35,703 nt of DNA from an uncultured Saprospiraceae bacterium (lineage in GTDB: Bacteria; Bacteroidota; Bacteroidia; Chitinophagales; Saprospiraceae), in NCBI GenBank assembly GCA_937921595.1, contig CAKZTD010000211.1:1-35703 (forward strand), given 5' to 3'. Positions 1 to 8,462 of this stretch are shown here, one piece after another. The stretch's first letter is position 1. Every line of letters begins with the position of its first letter. A program made the translations under genes and the position numbers. The notes under the pieces were generated by a model, which was given only the letters and a program-made list of their open reading frames with translations, ran no database searches and was not told where the DNA came from.

Positions 1-1364
1 GCAGCTTCTTGAGCTTTAGCCATGTCATCTTTGATCTCATCAACTTTCTCTTCGATCTTATCACCAACAACTTCTGCTACTGCTTTAATCGTATCAACAA
101 CATCTTCTAAGCTTTCACTGATAGTAGCACCAATTGCACCAAGTAAAGATTCATCAGTAGTTTTCTCTTCTTTCTCCTTTTTATCTTTGAGTGCCTCAGC
201 AGCTTTCTTGATTTTTTCAGAATCCTCTTCAGAGATTGAACTTTCTGCTTCTTTCATTTTTGAAGCGATCTTTTCTTTAGCTGCTTTTTTAGCGGCTTCC
301 ATTTCTTCTTGCTTCGCTGCTTTGGCTTTTAAAGAAGTTATCTTCGCTTCCAATTCTTCCTTTGTTTTGAGCATGTCATTAAGCTTTTCTTGCTTAGACT
401 TTACTCGCTCATCGACCATTTTTATTTTTGCCTGACGGATTTGTGCTTCAAGCTGTCCTTCAGAAGTTTCTACTTTTCTATTTTGAAAAGCAAGATCCTC
501 TTTGTCTCGATTGATAGAGCGATCCATTTTTTGAATGGCATTCATCAGACCATCATACCTTCTTTGAATTCGATCTAATGGAGTCGTTTCATTGTAAGCA
601 TTGTTACCAAAACGCTTTTCTTTGACTATTTTAAATGTGTCATCTATCTTTTGCCAAATCTTGGATCTATGTTCTTTATTAAAACGAGTTTCTTTAAAAT
701 CTCGTTGTATCTTCTTTAGCTCTTCGAAAATAACAGTCAGATTCATTCCTTCCGAAACTTTCTTTTCAATGCCTTCTAGGATGCCGTTGAATTTTTCGAA
801 ATGCTCTTTCGAAACACTGTTGAATTCTTCGTCAAGAGTACTCCGCATTTCTTTCATTTTGGTAAAAAGCGCATTGGTGCCATCACGCAAATGATCTGCA
901 TGCTCACGAAAGAGATTTTTTTCTCTAACTTGATTTTGCACCTTGCTCCAAAATGTTTTTAAAGATTCCCAGGTTGGAGAATCATAAGAAGAAAGTTGTT
1001 CAACCTTTTCTTTTAACTCAGCATATTCTTCCTGATACACCTGATTTAATTTTGCGGAAAGTACCACAAAATGCCACTCTGCCTGAGCTCTTTGAATCAA
1101 ATCTCCACGACTAACTTTTATGTCGTCAGGAAGTAAGCCGTCTGTAATCGATAATTCTCTTTCCAGATGTGTGTTTCCTTCCAGAAAATCTAGATCCTTG
1201 CCATTCCGCCAATCTTCCATTAACTTCTTTTCAAATTCTTCGGTTACAATACTTTCGGGGAAGGTCCAAATGTCTACCTTGTTTTCAAGAGATCGCAGGC
1301 TGATAGCAATTAATATTTTTTGCTCTTCAGCATTTGTTCCCCATAATACTAGCTTGGTTTTCAT
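1..1364 (-). CDS. DUF349-like coiled-coil protein (partial, 3' end outside window)
   Basis: The frame is open on the minus strand from the ATG at 1364-1362 to the window edge, giving 454 codons without a stop. The N-terminus (MKTKLVLWGTNAEE) has no signal peptide. Residues about 90-290 are helical, with W/F/R-rich stretches such as WESLKTFWSKV and FKETRFNKEHRSKIW that resemble DUF349 repeats. Residues about 290-420 are a strongly charged K/E/A coiled coil, and an acidic-amphipathic tail runs off the edge. It is probably cytoplasmic, and no enzymatic motif is visible. The DUF349 assignment is by eye and uncertain; a generic coiled-coil scaffold is the alternative. Coding character is clear from codon use over the whole length. 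Confidence 0.8.
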   Translation of the reverse strand, partial: MKTKLVLWGTNAEEQKILIAISLRSLENKVDIWTFPESIVTEEFEKKLMEDWRNGKDLDFLEGNTHLERELSITDGLLPDDIKVSRGDLIQRAQAEWHFVVLSAKLNQVYQEEYAELKEKVEQLSSYDSPTWESLKTFWSKVQNQVREKNLFREHADHLRDGTNALFTKMKEMRSTLDEEFNSVSKEHFEKFNGILEGIEKKVSEGMNLTVIFEELKKIQRDFKETRFNKEHRSKIWQKIDDTFKIVKEKRFGNNAYNETTPLDRIQRRYDGLMNAIQKMDRSINRDKEDLAFQNRKVETSEGQLEAQIRQAKIKMVDERVKSKQEKLNDMLKTKEELEAKITSLKAKAAKQEEMEAAKKAAKEKIASKMKEAESSISEEDSEKIKKAAEALKDKKEKEEKTTDESLLGAIGATISESLEDVVDTIKAVAEVVGDKIEEKVDEIKDDMAKAQEA

Positions 1365-1683
1365 GATTGAAATTCAGTTTCGTTAGTAAAAAAATCGTCA
1401 ATTAACTGTGAGTGTATTCAAAGCGATTGGTTTTAAATTATTAGTTTTCTAAACCATTCGTTTTGAGGGTATACCGATAAGAATAGGGTTTACTTTTTAA
1501 AAATTTAATCCCGTATCGGTATATATTCTATTATTACACGTAATATTTTAATTTATATATCAAGGCATTAAAGAGTCATCTGACTCCATTAATCTTCTTA
1601 AAGCTAAACTAATCTATTATTAAAAATAGACATTTGAAAGATAAACCTCAAGTTTTATTCTTTTTTTTAGACAAGTGAGAAGA
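1365..1683. other. Gene-free region with two dyads
   Basis: This AT-rich region of 319 nt lies upstream of the coiled-coil gene and downstream of asd; both are on the minus strand. It holds a perfect 10-bp inverted repeat, TATACCGATA (1470-1479) and TATCGGTATA (1514-1523), with a 34-nt spacer. A second dyad has arms GAGTCA (1573-1578) and TGACTC (1581-1586), extended by ATTAA/TTAAT to 1567-1593. I found no TAnnTTTG box for the minus gene and no convincing U-tract terminator for asd. Confidence 0.5.
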
Positions 1684-2694
1684 TTACGATGACACAATAT
1701 TCGCACCAACTAGGGCATTTTCGACTAGGTATTCTGCAATTTGTACCGCATTGGTAGCAGCTCCTTTTCGCAAATTATCCGAAACGATCCACATGTTTAA
1801 AGCATTAGGCCTAGAAGTATCTCGTCGGATTCGACCTACAAAAACTTCATCCCGATTATGCGCATGTAAAGGCATTGGATAAATATTATTAGCAGGATCA
1901 TCCTGTACAATTATACCAGGAGTAGCTTTTAAATCTGCGATAATGGTTTCTAATTCAAAAGGAGTTTTAGTTTCTATATTTACTGATTCAGAATGACCAC
2001 CCACAACAGGAACTCTTACGACTGTTGCCGTTATTTGGATAGAATCATCACCAAGAATTTTTCTAGTCTCGGTGACTAGTTTTACCTCTTCTGTCGTATA
2101 ACCATCTGCTCCAAAATCACCTCCATGAGGCAAACAGTTTTTATCAATTACATGCGGATAAACTTTTTCACCATCCACGCCATTTCGTTCATCTTCCATT
2201 TGTTTGACAGCTGCGACACCAGTTCCTGATACACTTTGATAAGTAGAAATAACCAATCTTTCAATACCAAACTTTCTATGAATAGGTAATAAAGCGAGTA
2301 CCATTTGAATTGTACTACAATTCGGATTTGCTATAATTTTATCAGATGTGCTTAGCTCTGGGGCATTGATTTCAGGAACAACCAATTTTTTATAATTATC
2401 CATTCTCCAGGCACTACTATTATCAATTACAGTTGTTCCTACAGCTGCAAACTTAGGTGCCCATTCTTTAGAAGTCCCTCCACCAGCAGAGAAAATTGCA
2501 ATATCTGGCTTTTGATCGATAGCATCCTGCATACCAATGATTTTATAGGTCTTACCATTGAATGTTATATCTTTCCCTACAGAACGAGGGGAAGCAACCG
2601 GTAAAAAGTCAGTGATTGGAAATTTACGTTCTTCTAATACTTGACACATTACTGTTCCTACCAAACCTGTAACACCAACTATAGCAACTCTCAT
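1684..2694 (-). CDS. asd: Aspartate-semialdehyde dehydrogenase
   Basis: It catalyses the NADPH-dependent reduction of aspartyl-4-phosphate to aspartate-4-semialdehyde, the branch point to lysine/diaminopimelate, threonine and methionine; it acts in the cytoplasm. The 336-aa product has the usual family length. The N-terminal Rossmann motif GVTGLVG (7-13) binds NADP. The catalytic cysteine is C126 in NPNCSTIQ. Downstream come the GTG and GGHSESVNIE segments and the substrate-side GRIRRD motif typical of the family. The ATG at 2694 places the GxxGxxG motif at the normal distance from the N-terminus. It stands alone on the minus strand. A perfect -7 box about 180 nt upstream would give a long leader. 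Confidence 0.96.
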   Translation of the reverse strand: MRVAIVGVTGLVGTVMCQVLEERKFPITDFLPVASPRSVGKDITFNGKTYKIIGMQDAIDQKPDIAIFSAGGGTSKEWAPKFAAVGTTVIDNSSAWRMDNYKKLVVPEINAPELSTSDKIIANPNCSTIQMVLALLPIHRKFGIERLVISTYQSVSGTGVAAVKQMEDERNGVDGEKVYPHVIDKNCLPHGGDFGADGYTTEEVKLVTETRKILGDDSIQITATVVRVPVVGGHSESVNIETKTPFELETIIADLKATPGIIVQDDPANNIYPMPLHAHNRDEVFVGRIRRDTSRPNALNMWIVSDNLRKGAATNAVQIAEYLVENALVGANIVSS

Positions 2695-3046
2695 GTTATT
2701 TTAAATTTTAACGTTCTTTGACAAACTCCGTGGACATTCGTAAATAAGATCAAAAGCGACCAAAGGAAGGGAAGTATTGATATTGTTTATTGCTGTGTCT
2801 CAAACACGGAATTAGTAAAAGAACCCAATTATTAATATAAAGTGATAAACGTATCGCATAATAACGATAAGTGAGGTGCAAAGATACGGGCATTTGTATT
2901 TTATTGCTATTTTTGAAATCAAAATAATTTGACATTTGTATCATTTTTTTAATAGCCCCATCTAATTTGATGTTTTCTTTGGAAAGATTCATTCTAATAA
3001 AAATCAGATGAAGTGATACACTCAAAATCATATTAAACTACTGTTA
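2695..3046. other. Divergent intergenic region asd / lamin-tail protein
   Basis: This 352-nt spacer lies between divergent genes. It contains the minus-strand -7 box at 2886-2878. The predicted asd leader (about 2870 down to 2695) holds a small hairpin, GTGTttgagACAC, but no riboswitch I can recognise. No clear TAnnTTTG box was found for the plus-strand gene. A 93-codon open frame here (2750-3031, minus) lacks coding character. Confidence 0.45.
2878..2886 (-). promoter_or_regulatory. Candidate -7 box for asd
   Basis: The minus strand reads TATCTTTGC, an exact match to the Bacteroidota -7 consensus TAnnTTTG. No clear TTTG -33 box is visible at the expected distance. If used, the transcript starts near 2872 and carries a leader of about 175-180 nt. 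Confidence 0.4.
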
Positions 3047-6000
3047 ATGAAAAAGATCCTTTTTTGGATATTCTTAATATTGAGTTGTGCATCCATAAGC
3101 GCACAGGATTTTCAGGATAATTTTGATGATTTAAGTTTCCCGAATAATCCTGATTGGTTTGGGAATACAGATATATACGAAGTAAATGCTGCTACTGAAT
3201 TACAGCTGATGGATACTGCAGCTGGAGAATCTTTTGTTTATGTGTCAGCGCCTACGGCTGATAGCACCACCTGGGAATTTTTCTTTCGATTAGAATTTGA
3301 CCCTTCAAGCACAAATTTTCTAAGAGTTTATTTACAATCCGATTCTCCAGATTTGAATGAAGACCTGAATGGTTATTACTTACAAATTGGTTTGTCAGGA
3401 TCTGAAGATAGTCTTGCATTACGGAGACAAGATGGTAGTTCTTTTGAAACATTGTTGGCTGGAGTTCCGGGAGGAGTAGCAAATGAACCTGCGGTGAGAG
3501 TTCGGGTAATAAGAGATAACAATGCAAATTGGGAATTATTTGCAGATTATACTGGAGGTACAAATTTTCAATCAGAAGGAAGTGCCAATGATAATACTTA
3601 TTCGAGTGGAGATTATTTTGGATTTAAATGTAAATACGGAGTTACTCGGAAAGACTTATTTTATTTCGATGATGTAAACATAGGTCCTCTTGTTCAGGAT
3701 GAAACACCTCCGAATCTTTTAAATACAACAGCAATAGATGCCAATACGGTCAGCCTCCAGTTTGATGAACCATTAGGTCAAACTTCGGCAGAGCTAATCA
3801 CAAATTATTCATTGGATAATGGAGTGACAATAAATGCTGCAAATTTAAACGTTGATCCTTCGATTGTTAATTTATCTGTTTCAACATTGACTAGTGGTAC
3901 GGATTATATTCTTTCAGTAGCAGGAGTTGAGGATGTTAATGGCAATGCTATTCTAAATGATCAAGGAATGTTTTCTTATTTTTTAATAGAGGAGGCTGTT
4001 CCATTTGATATTTTAATCAATGAGCTATTTCCAAATCCTGATACGGAAGTCACTTCACTTCCAGATGCAGAATTTATTGAATTGTATAATCAAAGTAATA
4101 AAGCCATAGATTTAGAAGGCTATGAAATTTTTGATGCAAGTAATTCTAAAATTTTACCATCGTATATTTTTGCTCCTCAATCCTACCTAATTATTTGTGA
4201 TGAAGATGATGTAAATGATTACGTTTCTTTTGGAAATGTAATTGGCGTCTCAGGATTATTTGCTTTAAATGATGGAGGAGATGATGCAGGTTTAAATGAT
4301 AATAATGGCCTTGAAATTCATAAAGTGTCTTTTACAACACAAACTTATCAAGACGAAGATAAATCAGATGGAGGCTGGACGATTGAATTAGTGAATCCAA
4401 ATTTATATTGCCAAGGAGAACAAAATTGGAGAGCTTCGAATAATCCAATTGGTGGAACTCCGGGACAAGAAAATTCTGTTTTTAATAATACACCTGACAC
4501 AGAAGCGCCTTTACTTTTAGATGTGATTGCGATTTCTGAAAATCAATTAAGGGTGTTTTTCAATGAGACCATGAATTCAATTTCAGAGGATGCTTCTATC
4601 TACTCTATTGCAAATACGGGAGCAGTAATTGATGCAGAATTGGAAGAGAATTTACAATCTGTTTTATTGACGATTGAAGCTCCATTGTTTATTGATCAAG
4701 TAAACTATACGCTATCGATTAGTAATCAACTAAGTGATTGTTCAGGAGTAAGTATTGTGCCATTAGATTTCGAGTTTGGTTTTTTTCTAGCACAACCAGC
4801 AAATCGTTATGATATTTTAATCAATGAATTTTATCCAGATTTTTCTCCTTCTTTTGGCCTTCCCGAAAGTGAATATGTAGAGTTATATAATCGAAGCAAC
4901 AAGACGATTAACCTCGAAGGTTTTGAAATGATAAACGGAACAACAAATATCATTTTACCTTTTTATTTATTGCAGCCAGATTCCTATGTTACTTTATATG
5001 AAGTTGGAGTGATTGGGTTTGGAATATTAGGAGATACTTTGCCACTTCCTAATTTTATTGGTTTAGGAAATGAAGGAGATGAGTTTGAATTACGAGATCC
5101 ATTCGGTCAAGTTATTCATTCGGTAGATTATGATAAAAGTTGGTATCAGGATAATGATAAACAAGATGGAGGATGGGCAATCGAATTGATAAATCCTGAG
5201 AACCCTTGTACTTTTCAATCAAATTGGCGAGCCTCAGAAAATCCTGTTGGAGGAACACCTGGACAACAGAATTCGGTTTTTGAATTGACACCTGATGAAA
5301 CAACTTTGGATTTGATCAGAGCATTTCCCAATGGGCAAAATGCGGTCAATTTATTTTTTAATAAAGCATTGGATGAAAATACGGTAAGCGATCTTGCAAA
5401 TTATGAAGTGGATGGATTGACGATTTTAGATGCTGAATTATTGGCTCCTTTTAATGTCGTTCTTTTACAATTTGTAGAAGATTTAGAACCAGGTGTAATT
5501 TATGAAGTCAGTGTAAAAGCGGATCTAAAAGATTGTATCGGTAATGGAGTAGGAGATATAAATACTTCAAGATTTGGGCTTTCGGAAACTATTGAAATTG
5601 GAGAAATAATTATCAATGAAGTTTTATATGATCCACAAACCGGAGGCGCTCGATTTGTAGAATTAGTCAATCGTTCCAATAAGGTTTTTAATCTAAGAGA
5701 TTTGAATATAGGAGATCGAGATGACGATGGTCTTGATGTCGATGCTAATATTGAAATAGAAACAGATTACTTATTTTTCCCAGGAGATTATGTCGTATTG
5801 ACTCCGTCTCCTCAAAATATTCTGGAGCTGTATACGGTTGAAAATCCTTCTGCACTGATTCAAAGTAGCTTACCTTCTTTTGATAATGTAGAAGATGCTG
5901 TTGTTATTTTTAGACCAGAAATTTTAGGGCCACTGGTTATCGATGAACTAAAATACACCAGAGATTTTCATAATGCATTATTGGATAATGAAGAAGGTGT

Positions 6001-6448
6001 TTCTTTAGAAAGAATAAATATTAATGGAGAAACACAAGATCCTGCGAATTGGCAATCAGCAGCAGAGACCGCAGGTTTTGCGACACCTACTTATTTGAAT
6101 TCTCAATATTTTGAAAATGAAGGAACGACAGAAAATATTTTTGAAATACCAAATAATACTCTTTCTCCTGATGGAGATGGCTTTGAAGATTTCTTATTGA
6201 TTAATTATAATGCTAGCCAAGGAGGCTGGGTAGCGAATATTCAGATCTTTGATGCAAATGGTAGATTAGTTAAGAGGTTGATACAAAATCAAACATTGGC
6301 AAGTAATGGTACTTTTAAATGGGAAGGAGATACAGATAATGGGACCAAAGCTAGAATTGGTATCTATATTCTCTGGATTGAAATATTTAAAGCTGATGGT
6401 GAAGTGCAGCAAATTAAAAAGACTTTGGTGGTAGCTGGACAGTTTTAG
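3047..6448 (+). CDS. Large secreted protein with three lamin-tail domains and Ig-like domains
   Basis: The 1133-aa product is exported: residues 1-19 form a Sec signal peptide ending in SISAQ. Residues about 20-215 look like a beta-sandwich of laminin-G/jelly-roll type. After that, SbsA-like Ig (Big_5) modules start near 217, 483 and 748. They alternate with lamin-tail (LTD) modules starting near 319, 587 and 849, each opening with a DILINE/EIIINE-type strand followed by an EFIELYN/EYVELYN/RFVELVN motif. The modules end in near-identical WRASxNPxGGTPGQ segments. Residues about 1035-1133 (NTLSPDGDGFEDF and FKWEGDTDNG) match the CHU_C/FlgD-like C-terminal domain used as a T9SS cargo signal. It is probably a cell-surface or secreted adhesin, with no catalytic motif. 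The ATG at 3047 directly precedes the signal peptide. Confidence 0.88.
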   Translation: MKKILFWIFLILSCASISAQDFQDNFDDLSFPNNPDWFGNTDIYEVNAATELQLMDTAAGESFVYVSAPTADSTTWEFFFRLEFDPSSTNFLRVYLQSDSPDLNEDLNGYYLQIGLSGSEDSLALRRQDGSSFETLLAGVPGGVANEPAVRVRVIRDNNANWELFADYTGGTNFQSEGSANDNTYSSGDYFGFKCKYGVTRKDLFYFDDVNIGPLVQDETPPNLLNTTAIDANTVSLQFDEPLGQTSAELITNYSLDNGVTINAANLNVDPSIVNLSVSTLTSGTDYILSVAGVEDVNGNAILNDQGMFSYFLIEEAVPFDILINELFPNPDTEVTSLPDAEFIELYNQSNKAIDLEGYEIFDASNSKILPSYIFAPQSYLIICDEDDVNDYVSFGNVIGVSGLFALNDGGDDAGLNDNNGLEIHKVSFTTQTYQDEDKSDGGWTIELVNPNLYCQGEQNWRASNNPIGGTPGQENSVFNNTPDTEAPLLLDVIAISENQLRVFFNETMNSISEDASIYSIANTGAVIDAELEENLQSVLLTIEAPLFIDQVNYTLSISNQLSDCSGVSIVPLDFEFGFFLAQPANRYDILINEFYPDFSPSFGLPESEYVELYNRSNKTINLEGFEMINGTTNIILPFYLLQPDSYVTLYEVGVIGFGILGDTLPLPNFIGLGNEGDEFELRDPFGQVIHSVDYDKSWYQDNDKQDGGWAIELINPENPCTFQSNWRASENPVGGTPGQQNSVFELTPDETTLDLIRAFPNGQNAVNLFFNKALDENTVSDLANYEVDGLTILDAELLAPFNVVLLQFVEDLEPGVIYEVSVKADLKDCIGNGVGDINTSRFGLSETIEIGEIIINEVLYDPQTGGARFVELVNRSNKVFNLRDLNIGDRDDDGLDVDANIEIETDYLFFPGDYVVLTPSPQNILELYTVENPSALIQSSLPSFDNVEDAVVIFRPEILGPLVIDELKYTRDFHNALLDNEEGVSLERININGETQDPANWQSAAETAGFATPTYLNSQYFENEGTTENIFEIPNNTLSPDGDGFEDFLLINYNASQGGWVANIQIFDANGRLVKRLIQNQTLASNGTFKWEGDTDNGTKARIGIYILWIEIFKADGEVQQIKKTLVVAGQF

Positions 6449-6639
6449 CAAGGTTAGAAAAGTGGAGTAATAACAAAAGTGCTAAACCAATGAGGTCGTT
6501 CTTGATTTATTATATTAAAAAAATATTTAATAAAAGCATTAAAACTTGTTAATCAAGTATTTATGTAGTAAAATTGTGACTGAAGTGAAGATTTAAAGTC
6601 CAAAGTAGTATACGTTTACGTACATATTGTAAAAAGTTT

Positions 6640-6648
6640 TATCTTTGC
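6640..6648 (+). promoter_or_regulatory. -7 box decides the start of the EEP gene
   Basis: The sequence TATCTTTGC matches TAnnTTTG exactly. A TTTACG about 21 nt upstream (6615-6620) could be a weak -33 element. The box overlaps the in-frame TTG at 6645, which makes that TTG an unlikely start. The ATG at 6657 begins only 8 nt after the box, so the mRNA would be almost leaderless. Confidence 0.6.
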
Positions 6649-6656
6649 GATCGACT

Positions 6657-7616
6657 ATGATAACGAAAATCTTAAATTTAAAATACATACACCTATCACT
6701 AAGTGTTCTGATTATCCTCGGAGCATTGGTTTGTGTCTTTCCTCCCGATTTTTTTATTTTTAAAATGAGTGCACGATTTGCAGTTCAAATCATGTTATCT
6801 TATCTCGCGCTAGGTTTAATTTTTCTATCATTTAAGAGTTATAAATTGATGTTTACCAGTTTCGCTTGCTGTGCTGGTCTATGTCTATTTTTAAAATATA
6901 CAACGAATAGCGACCTGGCTTTAGCAGCACCAAGCAATGAAGAAGCAATAAGCATCGCTCATTTTAATGTTTCTGCTTCTGATGATTATGATTTCATTAT
7001 TGATGAAATATTAAAAGCAGATGCAGATTTGATTTCTCTTCAAGAAGTCACTCCTGATTGGGGCATTGTTTTAAAAGAATCTTTAATTGAAAAATATCCA
7101 TATTCTAAAACTGTTGTTCGTTTTGATCCTTTTGGATTAGCAATTTATTCGAAATTACCTTTTAGCAATATAGATACTTTTGTATGTGATAACGTTCCTA
7201 ATATTTTTGGAACCTTGAAGTTGGAAGAATCAAACAGGGAGATTTGCTTTATTACATCACATGCCTTACCACCATTTTATACAAGTGATTATCAAAAACT
7301 TAGAAAACATCTTCGTCGAATAGCTTCCTTTTCTAACGAGTCTGATTGCCCAGTCATTACTATGGGAGACTATAATGCTGTTCCATGGTCCTATGAAATT
7401 CAGGATTTCAGATCGGTTTCAAATCTAAGTGATAGCCGACGTGGGTTCTTCCCAAATTCAAATGGCTCATTTTCTATCTTTCAGTTACCTTCTGATCATA
7501 TCTTTTATTCCAATCAATTGAAATGTATTCATTTTGAAGATATGGAACATACAGAAGCAGGACATTTGGGAGTGAAAGGAGCTTATCAGTTTAACGCCAA
7601 TTATTCCTCTTTATAA
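6657..7616 (+). CDS. Membrane-anchored endonuclease/exonuclease/phosphatase (EEP) family protein
   Basis: The product is 319 aa from the ATG at 6657. Three hydrophobic segments (about 12-30, 38-58 and 62-80) are followed by an extracytoplasmic EEP domain from about 97. The catalytic metal/phosphate residues visible are N104 in HFNVS, E130 in SLQEV, and the Asp/Asn pair in MGDYNAVPW, followed by SDHIFYS. The usual final SDH motif appears to be replaced by AGHLGVKG, which keeps the His but loses the Asp. The family hydrolyses phosphodiesters or phosphomonoesters; the substrate here is unknown. One base separates its stop from dgkA, so the two are cotranscribed. A link to lipid phosphate turnover is plausible but unproven. 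Confidence 0.85.
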   Translation: MITKILNLKYIHLSLSVLIILGALVCVFPPDFFIFKMSARFAVQIMLSYLALGLIFLSFKSYKLMFTSFACCAGLCLFLKYTTNSDLALAAPSNEEAISIAHFNVSASDDYDFIIDEILKADADLISLQEVTPDWGIVLKESLIEKYPYSKTVVRFDPFGLAIYSKLPFSNIDTFVCDNVPNIFGTLKLEESNREICFITSHALPPFYTSDYQKLRKHLRRIASFSNESDCPVITMGDYNAVPWSYEIQDFRSVSNLSDSRRGFFPNSNGSFSIFQLPSDHIFYSNQLKCIHFEDMEHTEAGHLGVKGAYQFNANYSSL

Positions 7617-7617
7617 A

Positions 7618-7983
7618 ATGTTACGAAAGCGTATTGAAAGTTTCAAGTTTGCTTTTAAAGGCATTAGTCATTTTGTCAAATCTGAACCCAATGTTATTAT
7701 TCACCTGATTGCTGCAGTCTTTGCAGTAGGTATGGGCTTCTTTTTCTCAATAGATACGATGGAATGGTGCTTGGTCGTTTTCGCTATCGGAATGGTTTTA
7801 AGTGCCGAAGCTTTTAATACCTCATTAGAGTATCTCACCGATTTGGTTTCGCCAGATTATAATGAGCTTGCGGGAAAAACAAAAGACGTTGCCGCTGCCG
7901 CAGTTTTGTTGACAGCTATCGCTGCTGCTATCGTTGGTTTAATTATCTTCCTCCCAAAAATTCTCAATTGGTTAAACCTTTAA
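7618..7983 (+). CDS. dgkA: Diacylglycerol kinase / undecaprenol kinase family protein
   Basis: This small integral membrane lipid kinase phosphorylates diacylglycerol or undecaprenol with ATP at the inner membrane. The 121-aa length is typical. The N-terminal amphipathic helix (RKRIESFKFAFKGI) is followed by three transmembrane helices. The signature AEAFNTSLE (about 62-70), carrying the catalytic Glu and Asn, and the KDVAAAAVLL segment are both present. It starts one base after the EEP gene stop, so translation is probably coupled. The family cannot be resolved to DAG or undecaprenol by eye; Bacteroidota members are often closer to the undecaprenol type. Confidence 0.93.
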   Translation: MLRKRIESFKFAFKGISHFVKSEPNVIIHLIAAVFAVGMGFFFSIDTMEWCLVVFAIGMVLSAEAFNTSLEYLTDLVSPDYNELAGKTKDVAAAAVLLTAIAAAIVGLIIFLPKILNWLNL

Positions 7984-8462
7984 TCAAAAAAAGCTGGATG
8001 ATTACAACGGAAATCCACATTCGAAAACTCATTCAATAACGAATCTAAATTAAATTCCAAATCACAAATTCTGTACTCTAATGTTACCTCATGTGGTTCA
8101 AAAAATATGATATTGAATAAAGAGAAGCTTCTTAATTTGTCCTCAAATAAACTAATAAATTAAGTATTCCTCCAGCTTGTAGTAAAAGAGTTTAATTCCA
8201 AATACCTCTTCTCCTTCGCAATATTTCTAAAGCCCTTTTCGTCTTAATTCCCAATCTCTAAAATTACCCATATTACCCGTTAAATTGACTTTGCAAAGAC
8301 TCATTTTATTAATGCGGAATACTTTTTGAAAATACTAGTCATTGTGCTCCCTTCTTAAAGTATCCCCCTGTAAATTAGTTTGAGTAATTCTGATCAGGTC
8401 TGGCAAAATAACCTATTGGTCAACTCATGCTATTGATTCTTGAACATTAAAAGACACACATT
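7984..8462. other. Gene-free region, 479 nt
   Basis: No open frame with coding character was found on either strand, and no strong hairpin with a U-tract. A short palindrome AGAAGCTTCT (8123-8132) and two copies of a TTCCAAAT-type string near 8055 and 8197 are the only repeats noted. A TGACTTTGC string near 8290 is one base off the -7 consensus but lies about 170 nt upstream of the next gene. Confidence 0.4.

Noticed and set aside
22-894. Plus-strand open frames rich in Ser/Phe (22-435, 390-578, 601-894)
   Set aside because: They are complements of the minus-strand coiled-coil gene, which is open over the whole interval with clear protein-like sequence.
2750-3031. 93-codon minus-strand frame in the asd upstream region
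   Set aside because: The composition is not protein-like, it overlaps the asd promoter region, and no family motif is visible.
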